Positions 25,701-40,000 of a stretch of 64,000 nt of DNA are shown here, piece by piece. The stretch's first letter is position 1; the number at the start of each line of letters is the position of its first letter. The position numbers and the translations under genes were made by a program. The notes beneath the pieces were generated by a model that was given only the letters and a program-made list of their open reading frames with translations, had not been told where the DNA came from and made no database searches. Source of the DNA: Malurus cyaneus samueli (taxonomy: Eukaryota > Chordata > Aves > Passeriformes > Maluridae); assembly GCA_009741485.1 (NCBI GenBank), contig CM019215.1, positions 74,343,735 to 74,407,734 of the forward strand, written 5' to 3'.

Positions 25701-28700
25701 ACGGTACCATTTTGTGACATGATGCCAAATTTTAAAAATCCCTGCTTGAATCAGATCATTAAATGGCATCAAGAGATTTCACAACAGCTGAGTCAAGTGA
25801 GTTTAAGAGAATGCTGAATTAAGTGTTTATGTACATCAAAAAACCCACACAATCCCCACTTCTTGCAAAGCTACAAGTCACACTCAGGATTTCCAGCCTG
25901 CACAGAGCCCATACACAACTGAATCCCTCAGGGTGTTTTTCACAAGGAGAAGGGGTTTCAGCCTGGTGCTGATGACCCATATAGGATGGGAGGAAGCCAG
26001 ACATGTTGGTATTTCCATCACAACTTTCATTGTTTCAATGAGATATCTGGGGGATTTTTATTTAAAGGCAGAAGCAGGCTCATATGCACCTTGGACTCCC
26101 TGACACAAGCGAGATCATTATTGAAACTGCTCTCTGAAAACGTGCAAGGTCATCTACTGAAGAGTTCACATACTGCAAGCATTTTAAAACACCCCCTTTT
26201 ACACACAGTGACCCATCATCCACCACAGGGGCAGCAACCATGCCAGTTGGTCACCTGCCATAGCTTCACCATCAATAACACATGCCAAACATGCTGCCTG
26301 GCTGATGCCAAGTACTGCCTGCTTGGGAATGAAGATGCAGCTTAGCATGTCCCTGTTGCCAGTGTTGTTCCAATAAATTGAGAGGATTTCATGATAGGGG
26401 CAACAGACATGGAGACACCAACCTCTCTCAGCTGGTCTTTCCTGCAAAAGAATTTTTTTTAATCAACACCAGATGTACTCTATCACTTGCAGGGTCTTAC
26501 AGAAGATAATCCTGATAGCCAACCACATGAACCAGAAATATTAGTCTTGTCACACACTCAATTTAAATCAAGTTGCTCAAGTCCATAACCAGAGGGATAA
26601 TGTAAAATATGGTAACCACAAAATTCAGTAGGATGGGAAAAGCGAAGACAAAGAGCTACTGTGCAGAAGTCATCTGAGAGACAGGTTTACAAACTGAAAA
26701 TAGACAGCTAAACAACTGCAATTTTTTCAGTAATTCCTATTATATTAGAAAACAAACTGCTACAGCATCTGGGTATTCTACAAGCGCTAGAAAGCAACTG
26801 ACCCAAAAGGTAAGCCCACAGCCTTCCTGTTGCTGTCCCACAGACTGTCCTATGTGAACTCTTCACAGAGGTGATCCCAATGGCTACTGTGATGTCCATG
26901 AAAACCCACTCAAGAGCCGCTCCAGAAAACTTGGCTTATATGTTCATGACATCAGTGCCCTCAGTTTTCTGAGACATCTTTTTGATTATTGTCACTGACC
27001 CCACAGCAGAGATGAGCATAGCCCAGCAAAACATACAGAGAAACATCCATTTAAAAATATAAATTCTTTTTTCATTCTCTGCTGTTGGTCTGAACTGAGG
27101 ATCATCATTTGTCTTTCCCTCTTCTTTAGAAGTTAAAAAAAAAAAAAAAATAGTATTTTACTCTTTTTTCCTAGAGAGAACTACTGGCTGATTAGATACT
27201 TAAAATCCAGACAAGTATGCTCTCTTATAAGTAATTTAAGACCAAATGTAAAGCAGAAGAACTTCTGACATTTTAAAATTCTACAATTAATCATGACAAG
27301 AGTGTGACCCAAGTTATGTTTTTGTCCAATAATTTACAATTTTTCTGTAACAGTTGACCTTGGACACCCACTCTGTTGCCCCAAAATAATATTTCAGGCA
27401 ACAAGATGTACTAGGGCCCAAGGCTTGCTTTGATGCAATGAAATTTCAACTCTTTCAAAGAAACCAGAAAACTCCACAGTGCAGTTTCTTACCTAATAAA
27501 CTATGGAACAAAATGAAATAATTTTATGTAAGGCATCTATTGATGTCAGGAAAAAAATATTACCAATCTGCTATTTGTGACTTACTGGCCTTTTATTCAG
27601 GCAATTATCCCATACACACATCAACCGAGGATTGGCCTATTTCCTAGCTGTTTTGAAAAATTCCTTCCCTTTTTTGCTGAGAATCATCCCACTCCCCAGC
27701 CTCCCTTCCCAGTTAGATGTTAGTCTTGATCGCTAATGCAAAATGTCTAAATGCACACTTTGCACATCACTACCCTGCCCAATCAGTTGAGCAACACATA
27801 GCCTGTAATTTGTGGTAATCCTGTATTTAATCCTTACCCTATCCTCACTTTGATTCCTGCCATTTTTAGTCTTTGTTCTTCCTCCTGTAAATCAACCCCC
27901 ATCTCAAACCCTTCCTCTCAGTCCCTATTTCATATCACTTCTCAGACTTGTCAGGGCCTGGGACATTCGGGTCAGTAGCTGCACCCAGGTTCAAGGGCTG
28001 GGAGCCTGTCCTGAAGCCTTTTACATCCTCCAGCAGAGACAGCACCAGCAGTGGCTTGCAGCACCTCCCCGAACAACTTTCCTACTACAACTTTCCATTT
28101 CTCACCCCACGCAGAATATCGCTTTTTGCTCCCAAGCTCCACTGTGTGGGGAAGCACGCTGCCAGAATGACAACCCTGGTCAGTGCCACAGCAGAGCTCA
28201 GCAACCCACTAAATTGTGTCTCTTTGTTGCTCCCCTATGTCCTGACCACTGTCAACAAGCTTATCTGATCAGCACTTCCCACCTAACACCCATTCCACAA
28301 GAGGTATTTCAAGTTTATTCCACTCACTGAACCATTTCTGTTCATAGACAAGCTCTGTCATCAAGTATGAACAAGCTTCTAATTAGAGGTTCAGCACTTC
28401 GGACCCTTCAATTGGGCTTCTCTACACAGACAATTAAGAAATTTCATTTGAACTAAACACATAAATTTCACCTAGATTATACTATTGTAAGTTAAGCCTC
28501 TGGGCAATCCATATAATTCTTACAAGGAAAAGACCAAAAGGTGCATCTTTAATTTAACTTACTTTCCAAGCGACCTTGTACAACTTACAGCACCTGCAGA
28601 CACTACAAAGCTCAAAGTTTAAGCAGCCCACCTATGAATACTGTGACTGCAGCACTATGAAAAATGTACAACATTCCTCATGTCACCATCACCTTCTTCA

Positions 28701-29006
28701 CCAGGCAAAATTTTCAGAATTGAGAGAACTGCAGCTGTCCAAGCTTTCTCAGAATGCAGGACCAAGTGTGGCACTCCAAGGGCAGGACACAGGAGATGTA
28801 CCACAGCAAGGGTCTGAATAAATTCATATTTATTCTGTGATCCATATGAAATAAACAATGACTGTTTGCAATTGAATGACAAAGCTGAATTTGAGTAATA
28901 TACTCCACTATCAAGATGTGGAACAATTATGGTCAATAAGCAGCCTACAAATTAAACCAGCTTTTTTGAGACGCAAAGCAATTCATTCCAATAGGGTTTT
29001 TTTCCT

Positions 29007-29134
29007 AAAAACAAAAAAAAAAAACCCAAAAAAAAACAAAAAAAAACAAAACAAAAAAAAAAAACCAAAAAAACCAAAAAAAACAAAACAAAAAAAACCA
29101 AAAAAAAAAAAAAAACGAAAAAAAAAAAAAAAAA
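29007..29134. repeat. A-rich low-complexity tract with interspersed C
   Basis: About 130 bp is almost only A, broken by single or paired C and one CG. It creates a false lysine-rich frame on the plus strand and a phenylalanine-rich frame on the minus strand. No retrotransposed element is recognisable on either side. Confidence 0.95.
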
Positions 29135-31392
29135 CCCTGCAGATACTGACTGGACTCTCAAGCCCAGAACAGGAGCAGCCTGTGTGCAACTCCACAGCAA
29201 TGACATCAGGGGCAATGTTTCTATGAGAGCTGGAACTCTGAAGGACCATCCCTGTAGAGCAAGTCTTGTCCCAATTGAAGCCTCACTGGAGAAGGTGATA
29301 CTGCAGTGGTGCTCTCTGGGACATCAAACAAAACCTGAGCAATGCCATTGTGAGCCTTTTGACCTCATCCCCCCACATTCTTCTTACCCCAACACTTTGC
29401 ATGAACTGATCCTGCCTGGGTTGCCGGTGCAGCCCCCATGGCCTGCAGGTGCCAGCAGTGCCCAAACCCCATAGGAACTCTCCCACCTGCATGAAGTCAT
29501 GCATACAGGGACCAGGAGATATCTGGGGAGCTCCTGCCAGGCACAGCTGCCTAGTAGGAATCTCCCATCAGGAAAGTTTTTGGCACTTACCACCACTGTA
29601 CTATTGCCAAAACCAAGGAGGCTCTACCACAACACCAGCTGTAATGGGTGAAAGGTCCTTACATCAACCCAGTGCCAAGCTGGTGCCCACAGCCACTGGG
29701 CTGGAGTGTTCCCTCTGCAATGCTGCTGCTGCAGAGGGCTGGGAGGGAATAAAAAGAAAACAGACCCAGAAGAAAGCTTTATGCATGGAAATGGATGGTT
29801 TTCACCCCAAATTTCCATGTGCTGAGACACTTTAGGCCTTAGGTTTCCTTCACCCCTCCTACCAGACAATAACCAACCTTTCAGCTCTGGTCAGATGCAG
29901 CCAGACACCGTAGGTTTTGCTCCAGCTCAGGGCTTGCTCACCCGGTGCTGGCTGGGTGTCAGCAGCTGGAGGAATTGCAGAGCACCCCAGCAGGCTCCAG
30001 TGCCAGGGCCACCCTCACGCCAGCCACGAGACAAGTGACATGGCCAGGAGCCAGGCTGGAGCAGAGCCAGCACAGACAGCTCATGGCTACTGGTGGCATG
30101 ATCCAGTGCATTCCCACAGCAATGCAGCAGCCAGAGAGGACTGCAAGGTCTCATAACCCTCAGCTACCTCTGTCCTGAAAGACATCACCCACAGAGGCCC
30201 AGCAGTAACCTCCCAGACCCGATTCTCTCACACCTCCTCCTGCAGGTCTTACACAGATGGCAACAAAGCAAAGCATGTGTCTCCTCCAGGGCTTTCCACC
30301 ACCAAATCCACCTCTGTGTTCCTCTTGCAAAACCTCCCCCATTTCCAGTCATTTCTCCTCCCTCCCCCACACCTCTGCCCCTTGCCATTATGGTCCCAGT
30401 TTCCCTCCTGGTGTCCTCTCCTGCCCATCACCTCCCTGCATGGAGATCTGTCCCTTCGGAACCGCCCTGTCCCAGCTGCAAAGGCAAGAACCTGCTTTCC
30501 TACCCACACATGCATTTCATTTTGAATGTAAAGTGTCCAGCCCCTGAAACACTGGCAGAGGTTCACCTCAGTCCAGCCGTCAGTCAACTGGTTCCCTGTC
30601 TGTTCTGCCCACACCCAAGGGAGGGAGGACCTAATGTCACAGGTAACACAAAAGGGTTGTCAGACAACAAATTGATGGTCTTACTTGAAACAAGAGTGTA
30701 AATTTTATGTGAGATGCCATGAATACATCAGAGTAATAAAATAATTCAGAGCAAGAAGAGTAAACTGGCAGGCATTAGTCATGAATCCACTGCTGAGAGC
30801 AAAAAATCCCTCTGCACTGACTATTTTTAAAGTTGTTTTGTGACTTAAAGACATGAAAACTTGCACATGCATAGAGGAAGTTCATAAACATGCAATCTCA
30901 GCTTTCTGATCTCTTAACAACTTTTTAACTATGATATTCTCAATTTATGTTTCCCTCAATTTTTTTCTTTTCATTTCTCCAAATCTTGGCTTGATTTTTG
31001 CTAGTGTAAGTACTGCATGCCTCACAGCAACAATGTTTGATTGCAGTCCGCTTTTTAATCAAACAAACTTTTGTTCACAAGAGCAATGTGCCTGCTTCTG
31101 TAGGACCTTCCTGCCGTAATATAAAAAACACCTTTTACATCTTTATGTATTGACATGTTTCTAGAGAAGCAGAATAGGCAAGAGACTGACACAAGAGTGA
31201 ACTGGTCAAGCTTGAAATTATCTTTGAGGGACTCATTTTCAAGTTCTTTTGAACCCATTTCAGTGAAATTTAGATAAGGGTCTACTCTCATATTTGCATG
31301 TTAAAAAAAGTAATTAGTTTTAGGAGGCTTTATGTTACAAGAATAAAAAATCTAAATGAGAGATGGGACAAAGCTCTGTATGAGTTTGCAGA

Positions 31393-31637
31393 GATCACAG
31401 ATCACAGAATATCTCAAGTAGAGAGGGACCCTTTAGGATCATGGAGTCCAGCTCCCTGTTGCTTGTAGAATTACCTAAAACTAAACCAAGTGACTAACAG
31501 CATTGTCCAGATGCTCCTTGAACTCTGTCAGGCTTGGTGCCATGACCATTTCCCTGGGAAGCCTGTTCAAGTGCCCAATCACTCTCTGGGTGAAGATCCT
31601 TTCCCTAATATCTAACCTAACCCTGCTGACACTTTAT
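31393..31637 (-). mobile_element. CR1 LINE fragment, minus strand
   Basis: CR1 hallmarks appear in antisense: ATCACAGAATATCTCAAG and GGATCATGGAGTCCAGCTCC near the 3' end, then GGCTTGGTGCCATGACC, CCCTGGGAAGCCTGTTC and TTTCCCTAATATCTAACC. The copy covers only about the last 250 bp of an element. Its right edge fades into unique sequence near 31637. Confidence 0.92.
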
Positions 31638-34600
31638 GTAATTTCCGCTGGTGAAAGCCTAAGTCCAAATGGAAGCATGAGTTATTTGTTTAAGAAGACA
31701 GGAAAAGCCCTTTTATATTTCTTTCTAAAGTTAACGTTTAATCTGTTTTTTCTACAATATTACAAAATGGCATTTCTACAGTATCACTAATTGCCTTGTA
31801 AAGACAAACCAACCCCACCCCTTTACTGGCGCGCCACACTCCCACCCACACCCCTGGCACTACTTACTGCTGCTCAAGCCCAGAAAACAGGAACTGGCTA
31901 TAGCCCTGGCTTGAACCTCAGCCCCTCACTCACTCTTTTCTCATCTTTAAAGGATCAGAGGAGCTTTTCATTAAGCCAGCATTTAGTACCTGCTGTTCCT
32001 GCAGGTTGCCTGTGGTGAGAGGTTTTGACACAGCTATGCTGCTAGGAAGACAGCCAGGGGCATATTTTATCTGCAGCTCAAAGCACTCTTTTAAACAAGG
32101 TAACCATTTACTCAGCTTCCCCCAAAACTTACAGGTGTACAATGGTAGTTTACACTGGGAGGAGCAGAGAAACAGCAAGAGGTAGAAAAGGGAGGAACTC
32201 AAGCCCTGAATACAGTAAGCTCCTAAGGACATCTGTCCATGAAAACAAATATGGACATGATGACCCACAGCACACAATAGAGAATGTCAAAGCAAAATTA
32301 CAGGCAGGTGAACAGGAAAAAATGGGCATTTCCCCCAAACCTAGGGACACAGCACAGTTCTTATAGCAGCCTCATTAACAGGGCTGTGCCATTTCAAAGT
32401 TAACTTTTAGAATGCGTGCTAATCTGAAAACAATCCATCAGGCTTTCAGGAAAGTGCTAACTGAGGAGAAACAGCAAAGCCACTCCCTCTGTCACTACAG
32501 CTATTAATTCAGATGAACAGCAACTGGGATTTTTTCCAGTTCTGACCTAAGATAACTGGAAGGTGACCTTAGACAGCCGTGGGAGGAGGTGACCCGTTCT
32601 TACCTCTGTGCCTGGTTCTGACATGCAGAGATACTTGTAATTACACTGTAGACAGTGACAGACCAGCTCTCAGCAGGTGTCCAAAGCTGCCTTTTAACCT
32701 ACCCAGGTTAGCGTTGGGTCCCACAGCAGCATAGTCTGCTTGTCTTAGAAGGCACCCTAAATATCAATAATTTTTTTTTTTGCTAGCACTGTCAAATTTA
32801 AAAAAAAATAGTGCGGGCAGTTTATCCAGACTTAGAATTAGGCAGTGCCATTTATAACCATTGGTAGGAGCAGCACTGTCTTGGGACAAAAGAGGTTTCA
32901 GCCCTATCTCTTAGTCTAGGCTTGAACTGGATCCCAGCTGGCTTCACACAGCGTAAGAACAGTTTCCTCTCATCAATGTGTGTGTTACCCAGGATTCCAA
33001 TCCAGAGGCACATGAGAGTCCATGGATAGGACTTGCCTGGGTCTAGGAAGGGACTGATCATTCACTCAGCTTTCCTGCTGATCTCCCTGGGCCCAGTAAG
33101 GAAGATCACCCCAGCCCATAGCAATGTCAAAAGGAGTAAAAGAGGTGATAGAAAGCTTCATGCACCAGGTGTGGATTTTGCCAGAGATAAAGAGAAGATC
33201 AGCTTCAGCTCTCACAGCAGTGAACCTCTCTTCTCCGAGGCCGAGACACTGAACCTCAGCAGCCTGGTCCACAGTGCTGTTTCTGTGGCTAAGAAGGGCT
33301 ATGCTGCTCTTCCCAGGGCATCCTGCACAAACTTGGGGTGCCTCACACTCCTGTTTCTCCCAGTAGACTGGGAGATGACACCAGATTGTCAGCTTCAGTC
33401 TAGAAATACAAAAATAGACATCCCAGCTTCCATATGCTGGCCAGGAACTTGCCAGTGTATGATTACTGCAGGGCTGGCTGCCCAAGCTTGCAATAATAAT
33501 TCTGCAGTAATCCCTCCTGAGAGGCACTGCTCTCGTCTGCCCTGTTAGCAGGGCAGTGACAAAGAATTCTGTGCCTGCAGAGGAAAGGAGCAAGGGACCT
33601 TGCCTCCCTACCAGCAGACAACCACGGGTCACTGAAGAGGGCAGGAGGTCCCTCTGTTCTACCACTGCTCGGGCAACTTGGCAAAAATAGTGACTGACAG
33701 GTGAAAGGTGTGAGAAAGGAGGAAGAAACTGGAATAATTCTGAATTCCTATATAGTAAGCAAAAACTTGGGCTTTTCTTAATAATCTATTCTGATAGGTT
33801 AACTAATCAAGGCATTTTCATCATCAAAAATCATGATAAACATTGTTTTCAAAAAAGCACAAAGCTGTCTTAATTTACAGGGCCTTGTTTCACTCTTTTC
33901 AACCAGGAATTCCTCCTAAAAAGTGACCCAGGCCCTTTGCTAGCTGTGCACTCAGCAAAGCTTAAAGCTTCAAGACTCACAGAGCTCTCATGTTTGCATG
34001 ATATCTCACAACAAGGTGCCCACCAACACGTTACACTGAACTGCCCTGGAAAGCCCCGACAGCGTTCAGCAACGAAATCTGAAACTTCCCAAACCCAAGC
34101 AATGGGGACTGGCTCTCCATCCCCCCACCTTCCCAGCACTGTTAGCTGCAGCAGGAAAAGAGTCTGCTGCCAGGAAGAACAAAACAGGTTTGGACAAGCA
34201 TGAAACCAAGGCGCACGTATCCTAAGATAGCAGCCAAGGCGGTTAAGCCTTTCTCGTTACAAATGTGAAACCCAGATCCACACCCCGAGAGCCCAACTAG
34301 CCCCTGAACAGAGAGCCCTCAGACCCACAGGCCGTGCCTTTGGAGGGTTCCCGCAGCCACATGCCAGCCTTCACTGAGTCAGAGAGGCTGGAATGCCCCT
34401 GACAGGTCATTTATGATATTTTCATGTACTTTTTAGGGGGGAACAGCACCCAGTGAAGTTTTCCAGACCTCCTCTGCCCAAGAACTGCTCTGATTTAAGA
34501 TCAACAAAACCAGCTGAATATTTCACTATGGTTCAATTATCATGAAACCACAGTGAAGAGAAATGGAAGCAGTGAAGTAAAAAAAAAGTAACACATTCAT

Positions 34601-35393
34601 TAAAAAAAAAAAATAAATCCTACTGTATCTAGTTTTGAAAAGGTGCAGAAAAAATAAGGGAAAGGGCATGAATACATATTTATCCTCAAGTTCAAAATCT
34701 TTAAATTTAAACTGTGAAAAAGAGAAATTGATGATTTACAGCAGCACAGTCACCTTCTAACTTGCACGGAAGTTGCATAGTGCACTCCTGAACTGCTGCA
34801 GGAGCATTACTCAGACTGATTACATAGTCAGGTACTAATTACTTAGGCTCTCTCAAATGCATACTAGTAAATTTGATTATTACTCAAATAAAGCATACAT
34901 TGTTAGGAATGCCAGAGTGAGCTCTTTCTTTGACTGAAACCTTTTTAGGAAAAAAAAAACCCTACCTCTTTGCTATAAAGTTTTACAGTGTCTGGTACAG
35001 AGACCTCTCGGAGATTTTTTAATATGAACAAATATGAAAACACTACTAAATTTTAATATGTCTAGTTTGGGGGAAAACAATATTATATTCTTTTGCTTGG
35101 TACTATTACAAGGAGCATGAACATATATACCAGGCCCAGGAGCCTAAGAATTCACAGAACAGCTTAAGAAACCCTTTCTTCTGTCTGTCTTAAGAGTCTC
35201 TATGTTTCATTTGCTTACATCCTTAGAAATAATATTGCATATAATACTCATTTTGTGTTACTGTGCAGGTAAGAATCTCCTATTACACTTGTGAAGAGCC
35301 TCTGGATGTTAAATACAAAATCTTATTTTTTTTTTAAGCAACGATAGAAGGTTTGAATATAGCTTGTCATACTGCTGTGGTAGACTTCTTTGG

Positions 35394-35421
35394 AAAAAAA
35401 AAACAAAAAAAAAAAAAAAAA
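35394..35421. repeat. Poly-A run with one C
   Basis: Two A runs (10 and 17 bases) are separated by a single C. This is a simple low-complexity tract in intron 2. Confidence 0.9.
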
Positions 35422-36854
35422 GATTGGTAGGGCAATGCTAGAACTTGCCAAGGAGACAGGAGTATCACTTGGTCATTTCTAGGCATGAATCCATAGATAT
35501 GGGCAGATGGTGTGGTCAAGAGATGCAATACTTTTCCAAGCCATAAGTCTCATTGCATGGTATGGGTATTGCTTTATATGTGAGAACATGGGCTATATAC
35601 AGATAAGGCAAAGAAGCTGCTCATGGCTGTAAAAGTTTGAGACTCTTCTGTATCATAAAATCAGCATATAAACTGGCTGGTTTGCATTTGAACTATGAAA
35701 CTCCTGCCCTGCAAGAAACAAAAGAACAAACTGAACATGCATGAAGGTGGCTTTGCTTCTTACAAGGTCTGTGCAATTTTATTTTCCACAGCTTGCCCAT
35801 GCTTAAACTTGAAAACCTCAGTTATATCATGTACCAGATTTCACGTATGTGTACGTTGGAGAAGCCCAATTACAACTAGTTCCCATCATACCAGCACAGA
35901 GCAATTCACAGCACTATTTTTTCCACCCCAAATAAGGACAGTATTTCTTCAGTAGTTGTGTCAGAATTATGGAGACAGACAACAAAGATGTCTTATATTG
36001 AGAAAATTACTTGGTAGCATTACACATAACCATAATGTTTATAGCCCTGAAAAGAAAAACCCAAACTGTTGCTACAAAGAAAATACACCAGTATTTTTCT
36101 GTCTTTGTAGGGATACTGCTGTTTGTTTTTGAATTTACTTTGACAAACCTCAAGCACACGAAGCTGTAAAAGCTCAAGTCTATGTTTTTTTTTTAAATGA
36201 GAGTTAGCCAGAAGTCCAACATTTTACATTACACAGACAAATCCACTCCTAGTGGTGTAGAAACTAAAGACCATAGGAGAGACACATATGGGGAGCTCCA
36301 GAAAGGAGGTACAGAGGTACCACTTAATACCCAGATTCAAGTGTAACTGTAGGACTGTACTTTTGCTTCATATCAAGGCAATTATAGAAACATATCCTCA
36401 GAAATAATGGTGTTTCATGAAGCAACAAATGAGCAAAGTGCATCTGTCGACACAGCAGGGCCAGACTGGTTCCCACTGCACCACCATGTGCAGCAAAGGT
36501 GCACTCTAAAAAACCATCATGCCTGTCAAAAGTCAAGTGCTCTGGATTGAAGGCCAGACTTGGGTCTTCAAGTAACTGTTTAAGCTTGCCACAGTTAGAA
36601 CAAAAAAGGTGAAGAAGGGGGAAAAGAAGTGCATTCCATGAGCAGGACCTCCATATACAAACATTGCCAACAAGGATTTTATTTGAAATCATTTTATTGC
36701 CACAAACACTCCTGACGGTACGGAACTGAGCCCACTCAACAGAGGGCCATGTGTCCATTAGCAAGAAAGCCATAGCATTCAGTAGCTTCAGAGTTGCTGT
36801 TCCAGCTATCACCTCCACAGATTACAAAAAAAAAGGTAGCCAAGTAACCAGACA

Positions 36855-37080
36855 TGACAGGCTGTCCAGAGAAGCTGTGGATTCCCCATCCCTGCAAGTG
36901 CTCCAGACCAGATTGGATGGGACCTTGGGCAACCCAATCTAGTGGAAGATGCTCCTTCCCACTGCAAATGGAACTACAGGATCTTTTAGGTCCCTTTCAA
37001 ACCAAGCCACAAATCAGTCATAAAATACTAAGCTAACTCACCACCAGTTGACACATAACTAGCGACTGAATGATTCTAAG
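36855..37080 (+). mobile_element. CR1 LINE fragment, 3' end, plus strand
   Basis: The sequence encodes the decayed CR1 ORF2 C-terminus in a plus frame (REAVDSPSLQVLQTRLDGTL). It is followed by a 3'UTR with GGAAGATGCTCCTTCCCACTG, GATCTTTTAGGTCCC and a final GATTCTAAG. The tail lies at about 37068-37080 after some divergence. The copy is a short 5'-truncated insertion with no intact domain. Confidence 0.9.
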
Positions 37081-40000
37081 TCAACTGCAAAACATGAAAA
37101 ATGAGTGATCCTGCAAAAAAAAAAAAAAGCCTTAACATTTGTATTGCAAGCTTTTTCATTGTCAAAACACACCAGAGCATGAGCTCTAAGAGTATTTTCT
37201 TACCATATGTGTATATGAAGTATTGTGTATATGAAGTATTTAATATGTAAAAGAGGTTATTTCCTAGAAGAGTCTGCTGAGTTACACAATTTCCCTTTTT
37301 TCAGAGAAATATAACTGTTACCAACTGTTCAACTAAAAGATCCATTATTTATCTGTCATTCTGCATTACCATGGCTTCAGGCAGGAATCTTTATACTAGC
37401 ATCTTCATATACTTTTTTATTAGTTATTCTTATAAAATCCCTGTATCGTAAATACTATAAAACTACTGCTATATTGGAAGTTCTCAATTCTGGAATTCAC
37501 TCATCCCAAAAAGTTCAGTCAAACCAACAAATTTGCTGATATCACCATTACAAGGCCTTATATGCTTTGCAGTTTCAATAGAAAATACATCATCTTGTGC
37601 TTCTCTGCAAAAATACTACCATACTGGGGGAAGAAAAAACACCCCACAGGAGAGCATACCTGGAGCATACATAGGTATAAATGAATGACTTTCCAAAGCA
37701 CCAAATTGAGTTTCTTTGTAGCTGAAATTTTCAGAGAAGGAATGGCTCAAAAAGGATCAAAGGTGCTAGAAGTTGAGCACAAAATCTTACTATCAAATAC
37801 TCAGCAGCTACTAGGAAGAAATTTAACACCCCTAAAAGCAAGCTACACAGGCTACCATCACTATCTAAATTAGAGCCCCTGATTTCAATTATCATTTTTA
37901 TATGGTTTAATTTAACTGATCTGATCAAGACAAAACGGGTCCCCTTATCAGATATTGCACAAAAAGAGACAATCCCCATACCACGAGACTGCCCATAAGT
38001 ACTGCCTCAAGTTCCCAGGCGGGGAAGCAGTACTTGCAACCCAGGTACGGGCAGAGGAAGCCTGTGGGTGAGGGGAAGGTTTAACATGGATTACTATGAC
38101 GCTCTTCTGGAGAGGACAAGCCAGAGAAAGCACGTGGCAGGCACACAACTCATCGGTGGGATGAAATCAAGAACAAAGGTGAAACTGCACTCACACTGAT
38201 CCCAGCCGTCTGCTCCTGCTCCTGCAAGGAAGCTCAAGCACCCAGATACGCGGGGTTGCCGACGGAGAGCAAGCATTTGCTGGTCTCCACACAAACTCAC
38301 TTCTCATCACCAGAGGCTTCTCCCGTTAAGACAGGTCTACACCAGATCCTGCTGATGCATCCTGTGAATCACAGATAGGAGGCTTTCCCAGCAGAAGCCC
38401 TTGACCTCAGAATAATTACACTGACAGTGCTTTTTCAGTGAATTTTCTTTTGCTCATGGAGTTACTGGGGTTACTTGTTCCAGGATTAGCAGGCTGTCCA
38501 CACAGTCGGGGAAGTGCTAGCACATCTGCTAAAATGTTTTTCCAGGCCCCTTGGGGCACAGTTCAATCCAATTAAAACACGCACAAAAGCAATAAAACTC
38601 AAAAATTATTCCCTTGGTGCTGTGGGCTCCAGCAGTCCAAAGGCTTTCCCTCTACTACAGTGCCAGCAACTTGAAGTTAAACCTCTTCCAAGAGAGTTGT
38701 ATCAATTATTTCTGAAATCATTTGACCCTCTTCCATGTGCATTTGAGACACAAACCAAGCTGACTGGCCTGGGATCCTTAGTTGCAAAGGAAATGTTTCT
38801 GCCCACTTGAGAAGAAACTGAGAGCAGCTTTGCCCCCAGAAAATCAGCACTTAACTGCAAGTATGTCCTTCTCCTCATACAACTGTACCACTGCAATGAA
38901 ACCACTCTGCTACATCAACTGAGGTTACAGTGGTAGCAATGCCCACACAGAGATTTTTATTTTGACTTTTCACAACCCACTTCCTAGAAAGTGAAAGATG
39001 AGAGTGCTGGGAAGAAAAGGAGGGATGAAAGACAGTCTCATTTCTAAACAGTGGTGCAAAATGTGAGTTACAATACAATGCCTTGTCAACTCAGTGATCT
39101 CTGAAAGATGTTCTGAACCAGTGGAGAGACATCCTACTGGAGCACAGTACTACAGGCAGATGCTTTGAATGGGATACTGATCACAGGAAACAGAGATTCC
39201 ACAATTCAAGCCATCAAAGTACAAAATATGCCAGGTAGGAAGGGCACAAGACATGCTTCCAAAACACAAGGGAGTTTTAAATGTCAGTAAGACACTACCA
39301 TCTTGTCTAAAGATCTCAGAAGATAACGCTGCTGAGGTGAGTTCAGGCAAGCACTCCTACATCACTGGCCAAAGTGTGTTCAGATCAGCAACCAGTAACT
39401 GTTTATTTCCAGTGGCAAGAGGCTGCCAGGAGCGCAGATTTTGGTTACTCCAGCGACCACATGCTGTGCTCACATCAGATAGTCAGCTTTCACCTCACCA
39501 ACCTCGGGCTACATCCACCCTGCAGGGATGGCAACAGGATCTCAGCCTAAACCCAATGCACGTGTGTGAAAATCAGCACAGGTACTGCCCAGCGAATTGC
39601 TGCACATATTGGCTCCTAAACTGGGAGCTGGGGGCTGAAAAGTGTAATGGGGTCTGTTTGTTAGTATTTTCTACTAAGAAAAATGCCTATGGTTCCCATG
39701 GTTACAGGCCTGTTTCAGACTATTTACAACAAAAAAAAAGTTGCAATTCTTTTCAAAAAAAAAAAAAAAAAATGGAAAAGCAAAGAGTGCACTTTGGAGG
39801 TGGTTTGGGGGTGTTTTTCTTTTTGACCCGCAGACCTATTTTCAAACACAAACCAAGAAGTGAGTAACAGGCCTTTTAATACTGAATTTATGTTCCAGAA
39901 ACTAAGTTTTCCATGAGCTAAGAGACCAAAACTCACTTACAACTACCATGTAGTTCAATACACTTGTAATGGATTCAAGATCTTTTCAAAGAAAGTTCAA

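Noticed and set aside
28876..29226. Lysine-rich 116-codon frame and opposite phenylalanine-rich frames
   Set aside because: They are translations of the A-rich tract at 29007-29134.
36324..36818. 164-codon minus-strand frame upstream of a CR1 fragment
   Set aside because: There is no known motif, no paired exon and AT-rich intronic context. It is within the length range expected by chance in 64 kb.
39253..39867. 204-codon plus-strand frame
   Set aside because: It runs through a poly-A tract (lysine run) and shows no recognisable domain or splice structure. A chance frame is the simplest reading.
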